This document shows positions 1-4,315 of a DNA stretch of 5,397 nucleotides, one piece after another (within the stretch, counting starts at the first letter, position 1; each line of letters starts with the position of its first letter). The stretch lies in NCBI GenBank assembly GCA_937927885.1, contig CALEZJ010000302.1, positions 1 to 5,397 on the forward strand. Reading direction: 5' to 3'. The position numbers and the translations under genes were made by a program. This DNA is from an uncultured Paracoccaceae bacterium. GTDB lineage: Bacteria > Pseudomonadota > Alphaproteobacteria > Rhodobacterales > Rhodobacteraceae. The notes below the pieces were generated by a model that worked only from the letters and a program-made list of their open reading frames with translations, had not been told where the DNA came from and made no database searches.

Positions 1-89
1 TCCCCCATCAGCCCGAACATCGTGGTGATGCGGTGGTCGATCACGCTCTGTGCAATCGACTGGAAGGCGGGCGAGCGAGGATCAGACAT
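1..89 (-). CDS. ThDP-dependent enzyme (acetolactate synthase/decarboxylase-like), N-terminal fragment
   Basis: Only the first 29 codons are in the window; the gene runs off the left edge. The translation starts MSDPRSPAFQSIAQ and continues through a helix to the motif TTMFGLMG at residues 22-29. This resembles the start of the Pyr domain in thiamine-diphosphate enzymes of the acetolactate synthase, benzoylformate decarboxylase and oxalyl-CoA decarboxylase superfamily, where a helix is followed by a 'vFG.pG' strand and turn; the 'FGLMG' variant is seen in some uncharacterised members. The start is supported by an AGGAG ribosome binding site six bases upstream. It lies 70 nt after the crotonase-family gene on the same strand, so it is probably the last or next gene of the same operon. 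The cofactor-binding part and substrate pocket are not visible, so ligase, lyase or decarboxylase chemistry cannot be distinguished. A 2-hydroxyacyl-CoA lyase-type role would fit the CoA context but is only inference. Confidence 0.75.
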   Translation of the reverse strand, partial: MSDPRSPAFQSIAQSVIDHRITTMFGLMG

Positions 90-95
90 GATTGG

Positions 96-100
96 CTCCT
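96..100 (-). promoter_or_regulatory. Ribosome binding site of the ThDP enzyme gene
   Basis: Minus-strand AGGAG sits six bases before the ATG at 89-87. It is the clearest Shine-Dalgarno sequence in the leftward operon. It fixes the start of the ThDP gene and shows that this gene, which does not overlap its upstream neighbour, is initiated independently. Confidence 0.8.
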
Positions 101-159
101 GCAAGGCGTCAGGGGGCCATGGTGCCGGACGATCGACACCAAAGGCAAGCCCTGCCCGG

Positions 160-945
160 TCAGGTGCCAGAAAACCTCGGCGGTCGCTTTTGCAGGAAGG
201 CGCCGATCGCCTCGGCAAAGTCCGGATGGGCAGCAGCGGTCAGGAACGCGGCTTTTTCGGCCTCCAGCGTGGTGGCGTAGTCGGCACCGAAACTGGCGCG
301 CAACAGGCGTTTCAACGCACCGGCCGCCCCCGGCGCATTGCCTGCCAATTTCCGCGCCAGCTCCTCGCCGCGTGTGGCCAGGAGGTCGGCGGGCACCACC
401 TCGTTCACCAGTCCCATCGCCAGCGCGGCATCGGATCTAAGCGTGCTGCCCTCGATCGCCAGCCACAGCGCGCGACGCAGGCCCACGATGCGCGGCAGGG
501 CCCAGGTGATGCCGCAATCCGCGGGCGCACCGATCTTCAGGTAAGCAAAGGAAAAACTGGCGCTGTCCGAGGCCAGCGCGAAATCGGCGCCCAGCACCAG
601 AGAAAGACCCGCCCCCGCTGCTGCGCCTTGGACCAGCGCCAGCACCAACACATCCGACGCATGCAACGCCGCAAGAGCGCGGTTCATCGGCGAGATGATG
701 GCGTCGGCCTCGGCCACCGGATCGACCGAGAGGTGAAAGGCGCCCAGATCACCCCCGGCGACAAAGGCGCGCCCCTCGGCCTGCAGGATCAGAACGCGAA
801 TACCGGGCACCGCGAGCACCTGCGAGACGGCGGATTCAAATGCCTCGGCCATCGCGACGTTGATCGCATTCAGGGCCTCGGGACGGGTGAAGGTCAGCCG
901 TGCCAAGGGCGGGGTCAGGCTCAGGGAGACAGGGTCGCTCATCAT
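160..945 (-). CDS. Enoyl-CoA hydratase/isomerase (crotonase) family protein, PaaG-like active site
   Basis: The 261-residue protein has the usual length of a single-domain cytosolic crotonase. The oxyanion-hole segments are visible as FVAGGDLGAF (61-70) and GAAAGAG (107-113). KIGAPADCGITW (137-148), the LPRIVG turn (150-155), GLVNEVV (178-184) and the C-terminal AFLQKRPPRF (249-258) also match the family. Both general acid/base glutamates of true enoyl-CoA hydratases (E144 and E164 of the rat mitochondrial enzyme) are replaced, by Ser115 and Tyr135. Asp143 falls where PaaG-type isomerases carry their catalytic aspartate. An isomerase acting on a ring or double bond of an acyl-CoA is therefore more likely than plain hydration; hydrolase or lyase chemistry is also possible. 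The start ATG overlaps the ligase stop in an ATGA arrangement (945-942), and a GAGG lies just upstream. A second ATG follows immediately, so the start may be one codon later. Confidence 0.92.
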   Translation of the reverse strand: MMSDPVSLSLTPPLARLTFTRPEALNAINVAMAEAFESAVSQVLAVPGIRVLILQAEGRAFVAGGDLGAFHLSVDPVAEADAIISPMNRALAALHASDVLVLALVQGAAAGAGLSLVLGADFALASDSASFSFAYLKIGAPADCGITWALPRIVGLRRALWLAIEGSTLRSDAALAMGLVNEVVPADLLATRGEELARKLAGNAPGAAGALKRLLRASFGADYATTLEAEKAAFLTAAAHPDFAEAIGAFLQKRPPRFSGT

Positions 946-2447
946 GGGGCCTCGGTTTGGGACTGTGCGACGCGGCGTTCTACCTCTTCGCGCAGGATCT
1001 TGCCGCTGACATTGCGCGGAAACTGGTCGAGCGGCCAGAACACGACATCACGCGGCCGCTTGTAACCCGCGAGGGCGGCCCGGCACAGCGCGTCGATGGC
1101 TTTCGCATCAAGGCTGTCGTCGTGGCGCGCCACCACGGCCACCGGCACTTCGCCCCAATGCGAGTCAGTTCGGCGCACCACGATGGCATCGGCCACGCGT
1201 GGATCGGCCAGGATCACTCGCTCGATCTCGGCCGGATAGATGTTCTCTCCACCCGACTTGATCAGGTATTTCGACCGCCCGGCGAATTCATAGCCGTCGG
1301 GCGTTCGACGAAAGAGGTCGCCCATGTGAAACCAGCCGCCCGCGAAACATTCCGCATTGACTGCGGGGTTGTTCCAATAGCCGGAAAACAGCGTCGGCCC
1401 GCGCACCCAAACCTCGCCAACCGCGCCATCCGGCACATCATTGCCTTCGGCATCGACCAACCGCAGTTCGGTAAGAACGCTGGGCTTCTTGGCCAACGAG
1501 CGAGGCAAGGCCCCTGGGGCGATCAGATCGGCCGACAGCGGCGGCATGCCGGTTTCCGTCGCGCCAAAGGAATTGAGCCAGGGCGCACCGATGAGGGTGG
1601 TGATCTCGGTAATCACCGACGCGGGGACCATGTCGGCCATGCAGCCCACCGCCTTGACCCCTTGGATGCGCGGGCACCGCGTTCTAATCCGCTCCAACAG
1701 GGCCTCGGTCGTTGCGGGCACGGTCATCAGCCAGCCGATTCGGAATTCTTCCAGCGCGTCCAGGATTGCATCAGGCTGGAAGCCGTCCACGATCACCCCG
1801 GTGCCACCGATCAGCAGCGTGGAAAAAAGATGCTCGGACCCACCCATATGAAACATCGGCGCCCACGAGATATAGCCATCTTCGCTTGCCAGTCCCATGT
1901 CGATGCGCAGCGCGCACATGCGGGCGATCTGGGCGCGCTGGCTGATTACCGCCGCCTTTGGCCGTCCCGTGGTGCCCGAGGTGTAGAGGATGGTGAACCC
2001 GTCCTCACTGTCGCCCGTGATCGGGGCGTCGCCGTGCGCGCCCAACCCGTCGATGGGCAAAATCGTGCACCCACCGCCCGCCGACCGCGCCAGATCGAGG
2101 TGGCGGAGCGAGGCGATCAGCAGGCGCGGCGCGACGAGGTCGATGCAATAGGCCAACTCATCCGCCACCAGCCGCCAGTTCAGACAGGCGACCATCGCGC
2201 CGATCCGCGCCGCCGCCAATTGCAGCAGCGTATATTCGATGCGATTCTCGGACAACACCGCGACCCGGTCGCCCCGCTGAACCCCGCTCGCCGCCAGCCC
2301 GGCCGCGATGCGCCCAGCCTCGGCCATCATCTGCGCATAGGTCAACCGCCGGTCACCTTGCACCAACGCCAGTGCATCGGGCGAAAAGCTGGCGCGCGCG
2401 GCAATCAGGCCGTGAACGGTGGAGCTGGCGGCAAGATCAGCGCTCAT
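942..2447 (-). CDS. Class I adenylate-forming acyl-CoA ligase (AMP-binding)
   Basis: This 501-residue enzyme should activate a carboxylic acid with ATP to an acyl-adenylate and then form the CoA thioester in the cytoplasm. All core motifs are present in order. They are the P-loop YTSGTTGRPK (155-164), the FGATETG motif (294-300), WFHMGDL (372-378) with the ribose-binding Asp377, the hinge region GRSKYLIKSGGENIYPAEIE (390-409) and PRNVSGKILREE (477-488) with the adenylation lysine Lys483. Two positions deviate from the commonest consensus: Met in place of Thr before GD, and Tyr in place of Asp after GRSK. Neither removes a catalytic residue. The substrate (fatty, aromatic or alicyclic acid) cannot be read from sequence. 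The ATG lies inside the end of the preceding MaoC gene with an 11-nt overlap (2437-2447), and the stop overlaps the crotonase start by 4 nt, so it is the central gene of a coupled operon and the likely entry step of the pathway. Confidence 0.95.
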   Translation of the reverse strand: MSADLAASSTVHGLIAARASFSPDALALVQGDRRLTYAQMMAEAGRIAAGLAASGVQRGDRVAVLSENRIEYTLLQLAAARIGAMVACLNWRLVADELAYCIDLVAPRLLIASLRHLDLARSAGGGCTILPIDGLGAHGDAPITGDSEDGFTILYTSGTTGRPKAAVISQRAQIARMCALRIDMGLASEDGYISWAPMFHMGGSEHLFSTLLIGGTGVIVDGFQPDAILDALEEFRIGWLMTVPATTEALLERIRTRCPRIQGVKAVGCMADMVPASVITEITTLIGAPWLNSFGATETGMPPLSADLIAPGALPRSLAKKPSVLTELRLVDAEGNDVPDGAVGEVWVRGPTLFSGYWNNPAVNAECFAGGWFHMGDLFRRTPDGYEFAGRSKYLIKSGGENIYPAEIERVILADPRVADAIVVRRTDSHWGEVPVAVVARHDDSLDAKAIDALCRAALAGYKRPRDVVFWPLDQFPRNVSGKILREEVERRVAQSQTEAP

Positions 2448-2775
2448 CCCGAGGCTTTCTGCTGAACTGCGCGCTGACCAGAACCTCGCCCGCGCGGGTC
2501 AGGATGGCCGAATCCGCGCTGAGAGTGGTGTCGAGCTCGTCGCCCTCAAATGCGTTGCCGGTGAAATCGGCGGTGATGCTGGCGAATTCTGCACCCGGAT
2601 CAGCCCGCAGCACCGCCGAGATCAGCAACGCCAGGTTGGCCGGGCCGGGATTGACGCGGCGGGGTCCAAAGCCGGCTGCCTCAGCCGCCTCGCGGCTGAG
2701 ATGTATCGCATTGTCATCCCGCAACCACGCGCTCCATTCCGCCATCGCTTCGGGGGTGAGGGGGGCAAGCGTCAT
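2437..2775 (-). CDS. Small MaoC-like (hot-dog fold) enoyl-CoA hydratase, catalytic subunit
   Basis: This 112-residue protein is a single hot-dog domain. Its hydratase motif, around residues 20-46, reads DDNAIHLSREAAEAAGFG, followed by VNPGPANLALL. Asp20 and His25 have the D-x4-H spacing of the catalytic dyad of (R)-specific enoyl-CoA hydratases such as PhaJ. The usual 'VHGM' after the motif is VNPG here. The expected reaction is hydration of a trans-2-enoyl-CoA. The frame is open upstream to 2835, but the chosen ATG at 2775-2773 overlaps the previous gene's TGA (ATGA) and begins right at the domain. The longer version would add 20 residues unlike the family. At its 3' end it overlaps the ligase by 11 nt. 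It is short for a stand-alone MaoC protein, and its neighbour is also a single hot-dog domain, so the two probably assemble together. Confidence 0.85.
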   Translation of the reverse strand: MTLAPLTPEAMAEWSAWLRDDNAIHLSREAAEAAGFGPRRVNPGPANLALLISAVLRADPGAEFASITADFTGNAFEGDELDTTLSADSAILTRAGEVLVSAQFSRKPRDER

Positions 2776-3176
2776 GCGCGCACCGGAGTGATCATGGTAA
2801 AGCTGAGGATACTGACGGCACCTTGGCTCTGGCACAGCGAGATGGCGAAGGGCGCGTGATCGGCCTCGCCGAAACGACGGCTGGGTTTACGCTGTATCTC
2901 GCCAACCTCGGCGCGAACCTCATAGACCTGACTGGTCCTGAGGCGCCCGGGCAGATCGATCCGGCAGCGCCCCAGCACCGGCCCCAGATCGAACCCCAGC
3001 CCCAAGGCGCGGGCCCAGTCGCCGATCGGCTGCGCAAGGCCACCAAGGGCGCCGACATAGGCCAGGATCGGATGCGCCAGATCGCCCACCCGCGCGGGCG
3101 CACCGCTAATCGCGCGGATGCGGTCATCAAGTGACTCGGTCAGGGCGAACTGGCCGGGAGGGAGGCGATGAGTCAT
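2772..3176 (-). CDS. MaoC-like / FAS1-like dehydratase-related hot-dog protein, probably non-catalytic partner subunit
   Basis: This 134-residue soluble protein is the first gene of the leftward operon. The pattern VGDLAHPILAYVGALGGLA (30-48) followed by a beta-rich half (about residues 66-133, ending FTMITPVRA) resembles the N-terminal MaoC/FAS1-like dehydratase domain. No D-x4-H dyad can be found. Its stop overlaps the start of the dyad-bearing MaoC gene by 4 nt, which supports stoichiometric synthesis. In heteromeric hydratases such as actinobacterial ChsH1-ChsH2 one hot-dog chain carries the dyad and the other helps form the acyl-CoA pocket, and the same division is inferred here. The frame is open upstream to 3569, but that part is antisense to the SnoaL-like gene. 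The ATG at 3176-3174 is the last one before the conserved part, although no good Shine-Dalgarno sequence precedes it. The family call is weaker than for its neighbour. Confidence 0.7.
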   Translation of the reverse strand: MTHRLPPGQFALTESLDDRIRAISGAPARVGDLAHPILAYVGALGGLAQPIGDWARALGLGFDLGPVLGRCRIDLPGRLRTSQVYEVRAEVGEIQRKPSRRFGEADHAPFAISLCQSQGAVSILSFTMITPVRA

Positions 3177-3189
3177 TGGGGATTCGCTG

Positions 3190-3222
3190 CGATATATACA
3201 ATTTAGTATTTGACGATATATC
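3190..3222. promoter_or_regulatory. Candidate operator cluster in the divergent intergenic region
   Basis: In this AT-rich island a near-palindrome ATAC-N6-GTAT (3196-3209) is flanked by a direct repeat, CGATATATA (3190-3198) and CGATATATC (3214-3222). The repeat copies start 24 bases apart; the second contains the perfect 8-base palindrome GATATATC (3215-3222). The elements cover the putative -10 and start region of the leftward promoter and the candidate -35 of the rightward one. A TetR-, MarR- or GntR-type dimer controlling both units would fit. No regulator gene is present in the window, so the protein is unknown. Confidence 0.45.
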
Positions 3223-3236
3223 AAGATGCCTGTCAA
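3208..3236 (-). promoter_or_regulatory. Putative sigma-70 promoter of the leftward catabolic operon
   Basis: The minus strand carries a perfect TTGACA -35 box (3236-3231), a 17-base spacer and TCAAAT (3213-3208), which matches four of six bases of TATAAT. Transcription would start near 3201, giving a leader of roughly 25 bases before the ATG at 3176. The assignment is from consensus matching only. Confidence 0.5.
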
Positions 3237-3237
3237 T
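3210..3237 (+). promoter_or_regulatory. Weak candidate promoter of the SnoaL-VOC unit
   Basis: TTGACG (3210-3215) is a five-of-six match to a -35 box; 16 bases later GTCAAT (3232-3237) matches three of six bases of the -10 consensus. A better -10-like sequence, TATAGT at 3246-3251, has no matching -35 at proper spacing and would leave a leader of under ten bases. The candidate -35 overlaps the -10 of the opposing promoter, so the two directions may compete or need an activator. Confidence 0.3.
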
Positions 3238-3254
3238 GTGTGCGGTATAGTCAA

Positions 3255-3260
3255 GGGGGG
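3255..3260 (+). promoter_or_regulatory. Ribosome binding site of the SnoaL-like gene
   Basis: A purine run ending in six G residues (AAGGGGGG, 3253-3260) lies six bases before the ATG at 3267. It supports this start over an in-frame ATG at 3210, which would add 19 residues unlike the family and lies inside the promoter region. Confidence 0.7.
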
Positions 3261-3266
3261 CAAGAC

Positions 3267-3830
3267 ATGACCGACTTCGCCGCACGGATCGACCGGCTGG
3301 AATCGCGCAATGCGATCCTGAAGATCATTTCGCAATACTGCAAAGCCTGCGACGATCGCGACGTGCCGCTGCTTCGCTCGCTGTTCGCGGCTGATGCCTG
3401 GGTGCGATCCGTTGACGGACGGATGCAGGGCGAAGGACTCGACGGCATCATGCAGATGTACCGCAAACGCTTCGAGGTGCTTGGCCTGTCGGTGCATTGG
3501 ACGCATGACACGATCATTGACATCGACCCCGCGAACGCCGACCGCGCCACCGGCGAGGTGTTCTGTCATGCCGAGGCAATGCGCAATGGACAGGTACTGG
3601 TCGGTTCGCTGCGCTACGAGGACGAATACCGACGTGAAGGTGGGCGCTGGGTCTTTGCGTCACGGCTGCTGAAGTTCTGCTATTACGTCCCCGTCAGCCA
3701 ATACGCCGAAGCGCTGACCTCGCCGTTGCGGCAGCGTGGCTACGAAACCCCTCTTCCTGCCGATTACCCCGAAACGTTGGACAGTTGGACCGGATGGGTT
3801 CAGCATTACGCCAGCGTGCCGCAGGGATGA
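3267..3830 (+). CDS. SnoaL_4 / NTF2-like protein, possible dehydratase or isomerase
   Basis: The 187-residue protein has the cone-shaped NTF2-like fold signature. It starts with a helical segment of about 21 residues, then SQYCKACDDRDVPLLRSLFA (22-41), a middle strand region with VHWTHDTIIDID (76-87) and a closing segment with GSLRYEDEYRREGGRWVFAS (113-132). This matches the SnoaL-like family that includes scytalone dehydratase and the bile-acid 7-dehydratase BaiE. Tyr24 and Asp29 have the five-residue spacing of the BaiE Tyr/Asp pair, and His77 falls at the position expected for its catalytic histidine (alignment from memory). The protein could therefore be an enzyme rather than a ring-hydroxylating dioxygenase small subunit, and no dioxygenase large subunit is nearby. 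About 45 residues rich in Tyr, Pro and Trp extend beyond the fold. It opens the rightward unit, and its stop overlaps the VOC start by 4 nt, suggesting the two act together. The substrate is unknown. Confidence 0.85.
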   Translation: MTDFAARIDRLESRNAILKIISQYCKACDDRDVPLLRSLFAADAWVRSVDGRMQGEGLDGIMQMYRKRFEVLGLSVHWTHDTIIDIDPANADRATGEVFCHAEAMRNGQVLVGSLRYEDEYRREGGRWVFASRLLKFCYYVPVSQYAEALTSPLRQRGYETPLPADYPETLDSWTGWVQHYASVPQG

Positions 3831-4315
3831 TCCTTGGGTTGCATCACCCGGCAATCTCGACCGCGAATCTGGAAAGGCTGGTGGATTTTTACACCAGCCT
3901 TCTGCGCTTTGACGAAGTGTATCGCGCAGGTTGGCCCGTCGGTGCCGAGGTGCAGAACCGTCTGCTGGGGGCCGAAGGCTCTGGCGCACGGCTGGTGATG
4001 TTGCGCCAGGCAAATGCCTATCTGGAGATTTTCCAGTTCGACTCACCCCCGCCCGAGACACGTGACCGCCAGCAGCGGCTGTTCGGGCAAGGTCTGACGC
4101 ATCTGTGTCTGGCCGTGCGCGACATCGAGGCGGAATACCGCCGCCTATGTGATGCCGGGATGGAGTTCAACACCAGCCCCCTGCACAGGGGTCCGTTCAG
4201 TGTGGTCTATGGGCGTGACCCCGATGGAAACGCCGTGGAACTTCTGGAGCACCACGACGCCACCCAGGCCTTTGCTCCGCATTGGCGTCGACCGGATCGG
4301 GCCTTTGTCAACTGA
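3827..4315 (+). CDS. VOC (glyoxalase/epimerase-fold) metalloprotein
   Basis: The 162-residue protein has two beta-alpha-beta-beta-beta modules typical of the vicinal-oxygen-chelate superfamily. The first holds GLHHPAIST (4-12), a helix ending LVDFYTSLLRFDEV (18-31) and AYLEIFQF (64-71). The second holds GLTHLCLAVRDIEAEYRRL (89-107) and VVYGRDPDGNAVELLE (126-141). His7, Glu67, His92 and Glu138 occupy the four metal-ligand positions, so a divalent-metal enzyme such as an epimerase, isomerase, lyase or small dioxygenase is likely. Sequence alone does not choose between them. The ATG overlaps the SnoaL-like stop in an ATGA arrangement (3827-3830); the frame is open further upstream, but the domain starts right after this ATG. 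Its end runs into the convergent E2 gene by 8 bases. A role beside acyl-CoA enzymes, as with methylmalonyl-CoA epimerase, is possible but unproven. Confidence 0.88.
   Translation: MILGLHHPAISTANLERLVDFYTSLLRFDEVYRAGWPVGAEVQNRLLGAEGSGARLVMLRQANAYLEIFQFDSPPPETRDRQQRLFGQGLTHLCLAVRDIEAEYRRLCDAGMEFNTSPLHRGPFSVVYGRDPDGNAVELLEHHDATQAFAPHWRRPDRAFVN

Noticed and set aside
142..158. Small hairpin (GGCA/TGCC stem) between the crotonase and ThDP genes followed by a few T residues on the minus strand
   Set aside because: The stem has only about four base pairs and the T run is three long. This is too weak to call a terminator, and the next gene continues on the same strand.
22..1065. Long open frame on the plus strand through the crotonase gene
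   Set aside because: It is antisense to a gene with clear family motifs, its translation is rich in Arg, Gln and Gly without any domain, and such open frames are common opposite GC-rich genes.
900..2465. 521-codon plus-strand open frame opposite the acyl-CoA ligase
   Set aside because: It mirrors the ligase almost end to end; its translation has no recognisable motif and is dominated by Arg, His, Gln and Gly. The minus-strand ligase has every core motif.
3246..3251. TATAGT as the -10 box for the SnoaL-VOC unit
   Set aside because: No -35 box lies at 16-18 bases, and the start of transcription would fall on the ribosome binding site. It is kept only as an alternative in the weak promoter entry.
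3177..3569. In-frame upstream extension of the first MaoC-like gene on the minus strand
   Set aside because: It would run across the promoter region and antisense through the SnoaL-like gene, and its residues do not resemble a hot-dog domain.
3785..3826. Possible earlier TTG or ATG start for the VOC gene
   Set aside because: It lies inside the SnoaL-like coding region, the extra residues are not VOC-like, and the ATGA overlap at 3827 puts the start directly before the first metal-ligand strand.
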